Source: JBBDIP01 sp050260675 (GTDB lineage: Bacteria; Bacillota; Sulfobacillia; Fermentithermobacillales; Fermentithermobacillaceae). Taken from it: a DNA stretch of 64,000 nt. The translations under genes and the position numbers were made by a program. Below are positions 16,199 through 23,800 of the stretch, piece by piece (within the stretch, counting starts at the first letter, position 1; each line of letters starts with the position of its first letter). The stretch spans positions 744,001-808,000 of the forward strand of contig JBLNCN010000011.1 in NCBI GenBank assembly GCA_050260675.1, written 5' to 3'. The notes below the pieces were generated by a model. It was not told the DNA's origin. It saw only the letters and a list, made by a program, of their open reading frames with translations, and ran no database searches.

Positions 16199-17101
16199 TT
16201 ACCTCCCGTCTCTAGTCGCCAACCGCCGGTAGAAGAACGGCTGCATCTGAACAAGACCGAACATGCCGGGGTTGAATATTGCTTCGGTGGCGCCGGTGAA
16301 CAGGACGCCACCTTCTCTCAATGAGTTTGCTAGGCCAGCGATGACCTGGTTCTTGCCTTTGTCAGTGAAGTAGATCAGCACATTTCTGCACATTACCAGG
16401 TCGAGGCCGCTCGGATACTGATCGGAAAGCAGGTTCTTGCGGCGGAAAGAGACCATTTTCCGCAGGGTCTCGTTGGCCAGGTAACCCGTCCCGTCAGGGA
16501 CGAAGTACTTGACAAGGAGACTCCGCGGGATGCCCGCCACCTCTTCCTTGGTGTAGACAGCAGCCTCAGCCTTCTTGAGGCTTGGCTCGTCGATGTCGGT
16601 CCCAAGGACCGTGCTACCCACGGCGCCCGCCTCGCACAGCGTGATCGCCAGGGTGTACGCTTCCTGCCCCGCTGACGAGCCTGCACTCCAGGCCTTGATC
16701 CCTCCACCTTGGTGGATAAGAGCCGGGAGCACCTTCTCGCGAAGGACCTTCCACTGGTCCGGGTTCCTGAAGAACTCGGAAACATTGATTGTGAGGAAAT
16801 CCACCAGCGCTCGCAGCTTGGCGGGGTCTCTTTGCACCGAATTCGCCAGGGATGTGAAGTCCGGCATCCCGTTACGCGACCGATAGCTCTCGAGCCGCCT
16901 GTGCATCTGCTGGCCTTTGTAGCTTTCAAGGTCTATGGACGTCAGCTTCTTGACCTTCTGGCAGAAGTGCACGTAGTCCAGACCGTAGGTACGAATGTCG
17001 TCGCGATCGACTGTCTGACTCCTGGGCTTCTTTGCTGAGGCAGACGCCGGCAGTCCCAGCCCTGGTCCCTGCTCGAGTTGCTCGAGATCGCCGCCCATCA
17101 T
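16199..17101 (-). CDS. cheR: Chemoreceptor methyltransferase CheR
   Basis: A 300-residue SAM-dependent methyltransferase that methylates glutamates of chemoreceptors. The N-terminal helical domain (LRALVDFLTINVSEFFRNP) precedes the Rossmann-type domain with IKAWSAGSSAGQEAYTLAI (SAM motif I), TVLGTDID and DLVMCRNVLIYFT. ATGATG at 17101-17096 overlaps the cheB stop by 4 bases (ATGA), and GAGGAGGGAG precedes it, so translation is coupled. About 45 N-terminal residues rich in Ala, Gly and Ser are extra to the family core. With CheB and CheD it sets receptor adaptation. Confidence 0.93.
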   Translation of the reverse strand: MMGGDLEQLEQGPGLGLPASASAKKPRSQTVDRDDIRTYGLDYVHFCQKVKKLTSIDLESYKGQQMHRRLESYRSRNGMPDFTSLANSVQRDPAKLRALVDFLTINVSEFFRNPDQWKVLREKVLPALIHQGGGIKAWSAGSSAGQEAYTLAITLCEAGAVGSTVLGTDIDEPSLKKAEAAVYTKEEVAGIPRSLLVKYFVPDGTGYLANETLRKMVSFRRKNLLSDQYPSGLDLVMCRNVLIYFTDKGKNQVIAGLANSLREGGVLFTGATEAIFNPGMFGLVQMQPFFYRRLATRDGR

Positions 17102-18171
17102 GCTCCCTCCTCAACGTCCCTGGCGAACCGCGTGATCGCGCCTGCGATCTTGGTAAGCGGCAGGACCTTGTGGGACGCACCGAGTTCTATGCACGCTCTG
17201 GGCATTCCCCAGACCACGGACGTTGCTTCATCTTGACAGAAAACTGTAGCGCCCAAGGACCGCGCCATCTTTGCCCCCTTGGCGCCGTCAAACCCCATGC
17301 CTGTAAGGATGACGACCAGGAGTTTGGGGCCGAAGACAGGGCCTGCGTCCATGAGAGTTACATCGACGGAAGGCCTCACGCCGTGCACAGGCTCGCTCTG
17401 ATCCAAGTGGATGCAAGGGTGCTTATCGGCAACCACTCTTGCGTGCATCCCGCCTGGGGCGACCAGGATGGCTCCTCGCTTGAAGGTGTCTCCCTCGACA
17501 GCCTCGGCAACCGGCAGAGCGGCCAACCCGTTCAGCCTCACAGCCATTGAGCGGGTGAAGCCTGCCGGCATGTGCTGGACTACCAGCACGCTGCTCGGCA
17601 AATCCCTGGGCAGCTGCGTAAGCACCTCGTCCAGCGCCTGGGGGCCTCCGGTTGACGAACCGATGACGACAAGCGAGCTGGAGAGCCCGCCGCTGGCCGC
17701 CTCGCGACGTTCCGTCTGCTGCCTGGGCAGCCCCCGCCGCCTTTGCCGGAGCCTCGCCGACGCTGCAGCCAACACCTTTCTTACCAATTCGTCGGCTATG
17801 GGAGAGATATTGATGCGGCTCTCAGGCTTGGCCAGGAAGTCCACGGCGCCCAGAGACAAAGCCTCGAGGGTTGTCTCGGTCCCCTGTCCCGTGAGCGACG
17901 AGAACATCACCACCGGCACCGGCTTGTGCGCCATGATCCTGCGGAGCGCGGTCAGCCCGTCAACTCTGGGCATCTCGACGTCCATGACGATAACGTGAGG
18001 TGACAGCTCTCCGTTCATCTGCACTGCCTCAGCGCCGTCTCGCGCTTCGCCGACAATCGCAATCCTTGGGCTGGCCTCAAGCGCCCGCCGCAGGAGGTGT
18101 CTCATGAATAGCGAGTCGTCGGCGATGAGAACTCTGACGTCCCTGGCATTCTCCGGAACCTCTACTGGCAC
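17098..18171 (-). CDS. cheB: Chemoreceptor methylesterase/deamidase CheB
   Basis: A 357-residue two-domain protein. The receiver domain carries IADDS (D18/D19) and the phosphoacceptor D64 in VIVMDVEMP. After a basic linker (about 135-160) comes the methylesterase domain with Ser173 in GSSTGG, His200 in VVQHMPAGFT and Asp295 in TGMGFDGA, which form the catalytic triad. It removes methyl groups from receptors when phosphorylated by CheA. Its start overlaps the cheY end by 10 bp and its stop overlaps cheR. Confidence 0.95.
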   Translation of the reverse strand: MPVEVPENARDVRVLIADDSLFMRHLLRRALEASPRIAIVGEARDGAEAVQMNGELSPHVIVMDVEMPRVDGLTALRRIMAHKPVPVVMFSSLTGQGTETTLEALSLGAVDFLAKPESRINISPIADELVRKVLAAASARLRQRRRGLPRQQTERREAASGGLSSSLVVIGSSTGGPQALDEVLTQLPRDLPSSVLVVQHMPAGFTRSMAVRLNGLAALPVAEAVEGDTFKRGAILVAPGGMHARVVADKHPCIHLDQSEPVHGVRPSVDVTLMDAGPVFGPKLLVVILTGMGFDGAKGAKMARSLGATVFCQDEATSVVWGMPRACIELGASHKVLPLTKIAGAITRFARDVEEGA

Positions 18172-18518
18172 TGTTTCCTCACGGCCTCCATGAGCTTTTC
18201 GGGCTGGAAGGGCTTCACCACGAAGTCCTTGGCCCCGGCTCTTATCGCCTCCAGTACCATGCTCCTCTGCCCGAGTGCCGTGACCATGATCACCTTCGCG
18301 GCCTCATCCATGGACTTGATCGCCTTCAGCGCCCCGATTCCATCGAGGACCGGCATAGTGATGTCCATAAGAACCAAGTCCGGCTGTTCGGTTTTGTAGG
18401 CCTCCACCGCCTCTGCCCCGTTGGCGGCCTCGACAACCGAGAACCCCTCTCCGGACAACAGACGTGAGGCTTTGGTTCTCATAAACATCGCGTCATCTAC
18501 CACAAGGACCTTAGCCAC
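18162..18518 (-). CDS. cheY: Chemotaxis response regulator CheY
   Basis: A 118-residue stand-alone receiver: the acidic pair in VVDDA (D8, D9), phosphoacceptor D52 in LVLMDITMP, the switch Thr in IMVTALG and the conserved Lys in FVVKPF. It has no output domain. CheA-P phosphorylates it, and it binds the flagellar switch; CheX and CheC are its likely phosphatases. It sits between cheD and cheB and overlaps cheB. Confidence 0.93.
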   Translation of the reverse strand: MAKVLVVDDAMFMRTKASRLLSGEGFSVVEAANGAEAVEAYKTEQPDLVLMDITMPVLDGIGALKAIKSMDEAAKVIMVTALGQRSMVLEAIRAGAKDFVVKPFQPEKLMEAVRKQCQ

Positions 18519-18530
18519 TCTGCACTCCTC

Positions 18531-19052
18531 CTACATATCCCTTTCAGTGCGGCCGACCGATGAGACGGTAACCCGTCCGCCGGCAACATAGAGCCTCATC
18601 GTACGGCCGTAGTCCTCCCCTACGTCCATCTTCAAGATCGTGATGCCCTGTTTCCATGCCGCTTCCTGGGCTGCCCGCACGTTAGCCGCCCCTATGTCCC
18701 CGCCGGGCCACGAGAGCGTCCGGAGCACGTGGGCGCCTCCAGCCAGGTAGCCCTTAAGACGGGGGACTTCGCACCCCGCTTCCTGCATGAGCGAGACAAG
18801 CATCGGCACGGCGGTATCGGCATACTTGCCTGCGGACAATCCCGCGTCAGGGTCCTCCCTCTTAGCAAAGCCCGAGGGCGCCAGGCTGCCGCCGGAAGAC
18901 GGCAACACAATGTGAGCCAGACCTCCGATCCTGGTCACCGGATCCCAAACCGCCAGTCCAACGCACGAGCCCAAGGAGTAAGCCACAAGGACGTCATCCT
19001 TGCCGCCGGCTACTTTGATTTCCGATAGTCCCACCGCTATGTGATTGTGCAT
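18531..19052 (-). CDS. cheD: Chemoreceptor glutamine deamidase CheD
   Basis: A 173-residue CheD. The catalytic Cys30 is in YSLGSCVGLAVWD and the His47 in GLAHIVLPSS; the glycine-rich GYLAGGAHVL and GAANVRAAQEA follow as in the family. It deamidates receptor glutamines and, in Bacillus, pairs with CheC. Its start overlaps the cheC end by 16 bp, which supports a functional CheC-CheD pair here. Confidence 0.92.
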   Translation of the reverse strand: MHNHIAVGLSEIKVAGGKDDVLVAYSLGSCVGLAVWDPVTRIGGLAHIVLPSSGGSLAPSGFAKREDPDAGLSAGKYADTAVPMLVSLMQEAGCEVPRLKGYLAGGAHVLRTLSWPGGDIGAANVRAAQEAAWKQGITILKMDVGEDYGRTMRLYVAGGRVTVSSVGRTERDM

Positions 19053-19642
19053 GCCCCTATCCCGTCTCCAGCGAAGAAGTTTTGCTCCGAGCTCACCTTG
19101 GGCAGGAACACGATCTCGAACATTGCCTTGCCCCCGGAAAGCGAGTATTGAATGTGTACGACGTATACTGCGTCAGAGAGACCGGAATAGGACAGGGCCG
19201 ACCCGAGCACCGCTCCCGCCATGTCCCTTACGAGAACAGGGGGACTTGGCGAGATGGCGATACCGGCGCCATCCGCTATTGAGTTGATGAGGCAGGACCC
19301 GACCACGTTCGCCACTTCCAGGATCAGAGAATCCGTGAGTGGCGGGATCTCGTGAGGCGCTATGCCTTCGAATACTTCGGGAGTCAGAAACGTCACCAGC
19401 CGCTCGGCCGTGTCCGGCCTGAACAGCATGATCAGCTGCCCCTCGGCTTCGCCCTCGAACGAGCAGTAGGAAGCCAGTACAGGAGCTTCAGGGTTGCCGG
19501 CGAGGAGCGGGATCTCCCGAAGGTCCAGGAACGTCATCCTTGCCGTCGCCGTTTCCAGGTCCTTGCCCGTGTAGCTGGCCAGGGCCAACCGGGCGTTCTC
19601 GAGCCCCTTCTGCGCGTATCTTTGAAACGCTTCGTAGTCCGT
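19037..19642 (-). CDS. cheC: CheC-like chemotaxis protein, apparent ACG start
   Basis: A CheC-family protein of about 201 residues. One E-x-x-N site is clear in SLILEVANVVGSCLIN. The equivalent first site (near RYAQKGLENARLALASYTG) lacks the Glu and Asn, so it is a one-site variant. The first standard start in the frame is a TTG at 19588, but the family helix is already encoded upstream (DYEAFQRYAQKGLENAR). At 19642 an ACG stands 7 bases after GGGAGGG, right behind the cheA stop at 19656, exactly where ATG is expected. I therefore propose ACG (or a C/T sequencing or mutation difference) as the start. Role: CheY-P phosphatase and/or CheD regulator. Confidence 0.72.
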   Translation of the reverse strand, partial: TDYEAFQRYAQKGLENARLALASYTGKDLETATARMTFLDLREIPLLAGNPEAPVLASYCSFEGEAEGQLIMLFRPDTAERLVTFLTPEVFEGIAPHEIPPLTDSLILEVANVVGSCLINSIADGAGIAISPSPPVLVRDMAGAVLGSALSYSGLSDAVYVVHIQYSLSGGKAMFEIVFLPKVSSEQNFFAGDGIGACTIT

Positions 19643-19655
19643 CGCTCGACCCTCC

Positions 19656-21665
19656 CTAGACGACTCTGGCTACATCAAGGATGATCGCGGGGTCACCCTG
19701 CGCCAGGATTGTGGCTCCGGCAATGCCTTTCAGCCTGGATAAGAGCCGGCCCATTTCCTTGACGACTATCTCTTCCTCACCTATGAGGTCGTCGACTCCC
19801 AGGGCCATCGGCTGCTCGTTGTTGCGCGTGAGCAGGGCGTACTTCTCTCCATCCAGCTCCCACATACTCTCGCGGAGAGCGCCGTCCAGCGATATGAGCG
19901 GGACCACTCTTCCCCGCACGTTTATCGCGGGTTTGCCCTGAATGGTGCTCACGTCGAACCCACCCATGGAGAACACTTCCTCCACCGAAGAGGTAGGCAC
20001 GGCGTACACGTCTTTACCGCATCTCACCAAGAGAGCCCGCATGATGGCCAGGGTAAGGGGCAATCTCAACGTAATCTGAGTGCCGGCTCCAAGCTTGGTC
20101 TTCACCTCGATCTGACCATTGACGCGTTCGAGGTTGGCCCTCACGACATCCATGCCGACGCCCCTGCCCGATACCTCGGTCGCTTTGTCGGCGGTTGAGA
20201 ACCCGGGAAGGAATATCATCTCAACGGCTTCCTTCTCGGTCAGCTTCTGAGCTTGCTCTTCGGTGATGAGGCCCTTCTTAACCGCAGACCTCTTAACTCT
20301 CTCTGCGTCGATGCCAGCTCCGTCGTCCTCCACCCGCACCAAGACCTGGTTCTCCTCATGCCACGCTGAGAGCTTCACATGCCCTGCCCGGGGCTTACCT
20401 TTGGCCTGCCGCTCCTCCGGCATCTCGATGCCGTGGTCCACGGCATTGCGGAGCACATGGATGAGGGGGTCATCGATGGCCTCAAGGACCGTCCTGTCCA
20501 GCTCCGTGGACTCGCCCTCTACCTCGAATTCGATCTCTTTCCCGCAACGACCGGAAAGGTCTCTGATCATGCGCGGGAACTTGGAGAGGATGCTCTTCAG
20601 AGGGAGAAGCCTGGCCTGCATAATACCTTCCTGCAATTCCGTGCTGGTCCTCTGCAGGTGCGCTGCCAGGGAGCTGACGTCATTTCCTATGGACGAGGTC
20701 TCGCCCCGGGCCATGAGTTCCGCGGCTATCTGGGAGAGCCGGGTCCTGTCTATGACAAGCTCGCCGACCATGTTCATGAGGAAGTCAAGGAGGCCCACGT
20801 CCACCCGGACGGTCTTGCCCAAGTCGGATCGTTTGACGATAGGCGCCTCGCCCGACTCCTTGCCGCGTGCCGTCTCAGCGACCGCCTGCCCCTTGACCTC
20901 GTACTTCTCGATCTTCACGTCTTGGACGTCGGGGTTATTGCGGGCCACGCCCGCCACATCATCGCCGCCGTTGTCACTGATGAAGTAGACTTCAAGCACG
21001 TCTTTGACTTGATCGTTCTCTATCTGCTCCATAGAGGGGACGGAGCCCACGACCTCGGCCATCTCCTCGATATTGGTCACGATCTGAAAACATCTGACCG
21101 ACAGAAGGGGTGTGTCTGCGCCAAAGCGCACAACGGCCCGCAGGACCTGCTTTCCCTGCTGCAGGGCCGCCTGTACCTTCTTCTGAAGATCCTCAGGCAG
21201 GCTGGCTTTGGAGGACCCTCCAGGAGCCGCTCCTGGAGCGGGAGCGCCTTGCGCGTCTGTCCCGTCTCCGAGGGCCTCAATGGTGGCCGTTATCCCCGCC
21301 GGAGAAGGCGACGGGTTTCCTGCGGCCATGGCCGCACGCCACTCTTTCAGCCAGTCCAAGACCGCGAAGAGGGTGTCCATGAGCGGCTTAGTCATCTCGC
21401 GCTGCCCGGAGCGAACGCCGTCCATCAGGCTCTCCATGCGGTGAGTGACCTCGACCGCTTCCTGGAGTCCGAGCGTGGCGGCTCCACCCTTCACGGTGTG
21501 CATCACACGGAAGACTTCCTGAATGAGAGAGGCGTCCTTGGGCGCCTTCTCAAGTTCTACCAGGTTGACCTCTGTAGCCTGCAGGAGATCGGATACCTCG
21601 GCCAGGAGGATCTCAAGGTCCTGGGCGTATTCGGATGAGTTCCCTTTGCCCTTCATCTTGCTCAC
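19656..21665 (-). CDS. cheA: Chemotaxis histidine kinase CheA
   Basis: A 669-residue sensor kinase. The HPt domain holds the phosphorylated His56 in FRVMHTVKGGAATLG. A Pro/Ala-rich linker and a CheY/CheB-binding-like segment (about 165-260) follow, then the dimerisation helices (DFLMNMVGELVIDRTRL), the ATPase domain (N box HVLRNAVDHGIE, G boxes DDGAGID and GRGVGMDVV) and the C-terminal CheW-like domain (YAVPTSSVEEVFSMGG). It phosphorylates CheY and CheB in response to receptors bound through CheW. The start overlaps the cheW stop (ATGA-type, 4 bp). Confidence 0.96.
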   Translation of the reverse strand: MSKMKGKGNSSEYAQDLEILLAEVSDLLQATEVNLVELEKAPKDASLIQEVFRVMHTVKGGAATLGLQEAVEVTHRMESLMDGVRSGQREMTKPLMDTLFAVLDWLKEWRAAMAAGNPSPSPAGITATIEALGDGTDAQGAPAPGAAPGGSSKASLPEDLQKKVQAALQQGKQVLRAVVRFGADTPLLSVRCFQIVTNIEEMAEVVGSVPSMEQIENDQVKDVLEVYFISDNGGDDVAGVARNNPDVQDVKIEKYEVKGQAVAETARGKESGEAPIVKRSDLGKTVRVDVGLLDFLMNMVGELVIDRTRLSQIAAELMARGETSSIGNDVSSLAAHLQRTSTELQEGIMQARLLPLKSILSKFPRMIRDLSGRCGKEIEFEVEGESTELDRTVLEAIDDPLIHVLRNAVDHGIEMPEERQAKGKPRAGHVKLSAWHEENQVLVRVEDDGAGIDAERVKRSAVKKGLITEEQAQKLTEKEAVEMIFLPGFSTADKATEVSGRGVGMDVVRANLERVNGQIEVKTKLGAGTQITLRLPLTLAIMRALLVRCGKDVYAVPTSSVEEVFSMGGFDVSTIQGKPAINVRGRVVPLISLDGALRESMWELDGEKYALLTRNNEQPMALGVDDLIGEEEIVVKEMGRLLSRLKGIAGATILAQGDPAIILDVARVV

Positions 21666-22177
21666 TCGACCACAGCCGCCCGAAGGTCGGCCTCCTTAAG
21701 AGTCCTCTTCTCGGCGTCTGAGATGATCCTGGTAAGGTCTAGAAGGACGATAAGATCGCCGTCAACTTTGGCGATACCGAAGATGTACTCGATTTCCGGC
21801 CCTACGATGACCGTCGCAGGTGGCTCGACCGCATCATCAGGAATGCGGAGGACTGACGATACCGAGTCAACGATAACCCCGATGCTCTCGGATCCGGCCT
21901 CTACGAGGACGATCCGCTGGTTCGGGTCTCCCATCTTTCTCTCGAAACCGAAATGCTTGCGAAGATCGAGTACCGGGATTACCCTTCCTCGAAGGTTGAT
22001 GATCCCCTCAACGAAGTCCGGCGCTCGCGGGACGCTCACGATCTTCTGAATCGGGATGATCTCCCGCACTGATGCGATATCTACTCCATAGATCTCGCTC
22101 CCGAGGGTGAAGGCTACTATCTGTCTTTCCTTCCGGACCGCTGAGTCGTCGTCGAAAAGGTTCGCTTCTCTTGCCAC
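21662..22177 (-). CDS. cheW: Chemotaxis coupling protein CheW
   Basis: A 171-residue CheW-domain protein that couples chemoreceptors to CheA. Landmarks: QIVAFTLGSEIYGVDIASVREI, VEGIINLRGRVIPVLDLRKHFG and YIFGIAKVDGDLIVLLDL. It is the first gene of the che operon and starts with GTG at 22177. The SD (AAGGGGGT, 7 bases upstream) lies inside the 3' arm of a perfect 13-bp hairpin (22184-22224), so initiation is probably controlled by RNA folding or coupled to upstream translation. No receptor or flagellar gene is in the window. Confidence 0.92.
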   Translation of the reverse strand: MAREANLFDDDSAVRKERQIVAFTLGSEIYGVDIASVREIIPIQKIVSVPRAPDFVEGIINLRGRVIPVLDLRKHFGFERKMGDPNQRIVLVEAGSESIGVIVDSVSSVLRIPDDAVEPPATVIVGPEIEYIFGIAKVDGDLIVLLDLTRIISDAEKRTLKEADLRAAVVE

Positions 22178-22183
22178 AAAACA

Positions 22184-22224
22184 TACCCCCTTGCCCTTTA
22201 ACTATCGAAACGGGCAAGGGGGTA
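22184..22224 (-). promoter_or_regulatory. Hairpin covering the cheW ribosome-binding site
   Basis: TACCCCCTTGCCC (22224-22212 on the minus strand) pairs perfectly with GGGCAAGGGGGTA (22196-22184) across a 15-base loop. The 3' arm contains the cheW Shine-Dalgarno AAGGGGG, and the GTG start follows 6 bases after the stem. It also lies only 21 bp after the stop of the upstream M20 gene, so it could alternatively attenuate read-through, though the following ATGTTTT is a poor U-tract. Confidence 0.6.
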
Positions 22225-22245
22225 GTTAATGAGGGTAATCGGTTT

Positions 22246-23682
22246 TTAAGCCTTCTTAAACTGGGAAAGCGGGGGCTCCAGTCCCTCGGGCAAAGGGGTC
22301 TTGTAGGTATCGCCAGCGAGCCGCTCGCGGAACTCGTCCTTGGCCTTCTCCAGGATGGCCGGATCCGAGTGCAGGATGATCGCGGCCGCCGCCATTACCT
22401 CAGCAGATCTGAGCATGCCTTTCTCCCCGAACCCATGCCCCGATGATGCTGCGATCTGCCACGAGTGTCCCGGCGACCCAATGGGCCAGCATGCGGCGGA
22501 TACCTGGACAGTGGGTACAATCCAGCTCACATCGCCGACGTCGGTGGACCCGGCCATCACTTTGCCCTTATCGATGGGATCGATGACCGTGGTGTTGACC
22601 ACCTGAGTGAAGAGCTCCTTGGGTGCTCCGTGGGCCTTTAGGGCCTCGATTACTTGCTTTCTATCGAGGCTCTTGGCGAGTTCTTCGGCGAACGCCAGGT
22701 CCTCCGGCGTCCAGGCAGGAGCGCCCATTTCCTTAAAGACCTCGAGGCAGAGCATAGCCAATGCGTCGTTGGGCAGGACGTCGTAGCAACCCGCCAGGAA
22801 CTCGATGTCAAACGTGGTGCCGGTCATGAGCGAGGCGCCTTTGGCGACATCGACCAGGCGAGCGTAGATCTCTTCGACCTGATTGCGGTGGGGAGCGCGA
22901 ACGTAGTACCAGACTTGCGCTCTTGCGGGGACCACATTGGGCTGCCCGCCGCCCTCTGTGATCACGTAATGGAGCCTGGCATCGGGAATGACGTGCTCAC
23001 GCAGGTAATTCGCGCCGATGTTCATGAGCTCGACGGCATCCAGGGCTGACCGCCCGTTGTGGGGGTCTCCCGCGGCGTGGGCAGTCTTGCCGTAGAAGGT
23101 AAACTTCGCCGAGTTGACGCCGTTGGAACTGCCCAGCTGCACGGTATTGGTGGCGGCCGGGTGCCAGGTGATAGCGGCATCCAGGTCGTCGAACACGCCG
23201 TCGCGGGCCATGAAGACCTTACCGATGAGCGTCTCCTCTGCCGGGCAGCCATAGTACCTCACGGTACCCGGGAGGTTCTGAGATTGCAGGTACCTCTTGA
23301 GGGCGATGGCTGAGCCTAACGCGGCGGCGCCCAAGAGGTTGTGCCCGCATCCGTGTCCGGGAGCTCCTGCGCAGGCCGGCTCCTTGACCGGTACTGCTTT
23401 CTGAGAGAGCCCCATGAGGGCGTCGTACTCGCCGAGGAACCCTATGACGGGACCGCCGCTGCCCCACTCTGCCACAAACGCGCTGGGCATCCCGCCCGTC
23501 CCCTGCGTCGCACGAAATCCTTCAGCTTCCAGGACCTCAATCTGATATGCAGCCGAACGGTTCTCTTGCAGGCCTACCTCAGCAAACTCCCATACCTTTC
23601 TACTCACCGAAACCAGGGTATCCGAGACGTCGCCGATGTGCTTCTTTGCTTCCATGACTGCCTTGCGCTGGTCAGCTGCCAT
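22246..23682 (-). CDS. M20-family amidohydrolase, AbgB-like
   Basis: A 478-residue metallo-amidohydrolase close to AbgB, subunit B of p-aminobenzoyl-glutamate hydrolase, and related aminoacyl hydrolases. Metal-site motifs: GEYDAL, GHGCGHNLLG, CPAEET and ITWHPAATN; the dimerisation (lid) domain carries YGKTAHAAGDPHNGRSALDA; near the end come STDVGDVSW and SPGHSW. No signal peptide, so cytosolic. The ATG at 23682 has GGGAGGG 7 bases upstream; the frame is open further but that extension has no homology. It lies between the GH18 gene and cheW on the same strand. The actual substrate is not determined. Confidence 0.85.
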   Translation of the reverse strand: MAADQRKAVMEAKKHIGDVSDTLVSVSRKVWEFAEVGLQENRSAAYQIEVLEAEGFRATQGTGGMPSAFVAEWGSGGPVIGFLGEYDALMGLSQKAVPVKEPACAGAPGHGCGHNLLGAAALGSAIALKRYLQSQNLPGTVRYYGCPAEETLIGKVFMARDGVFDDLDAAITWHPAATNTVQLGSSNGVNSAKFTFYGKTAHAAGDPHNGRSALDAVELMNIGANYLREHVIPDARLHYVITEGGGQPNVVPARAQVWYYVRAPHRNQVEEIYARLVDVAKGASLMTGTTFDIEFLAGCYDVLPNDALAMLCLEVFKEMGAPAWTPEDLAFAEELAKSLDRKQVIEALKAHGAPKELFTQVVNTTVIDPIDKGKVMAGSTDVGDVSWIVPTVQVSAACWPIGSPGHSWQIAASSGHGFGEKGMLRSAEVMAAAAIILHSDPAILEKAKDEFRERLAGDTYKTPLPEGLEPPLSQFKKA

Positions 23683-23800
23683 AACTATCCCTCCCCATGA
23701 CGACTTGGCTCCATGCTCCTTTCGGCATGCGCCGGAACCACTCCTGCGCCCCGAGTCGTGAGCCCAATCTTCAGTCAGCGCAGGAGACGCCGCAAGCGGG

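Noticed and set aside
20379..21638. 419-codon plus-strand open frame opposite cheA
   Set aside because: cheA is unmistakable on the other strand; the antisense frame is a codon-bias artefact.
22184..22224. Simple rho-independent terminator of the M20 gene
   Set aside because: Followed by ATGTTTTGTG rather than a T-run and it contains the cheW Shine-Dalgarno; regulation of cheW is favoured, though attenuation stays possible.
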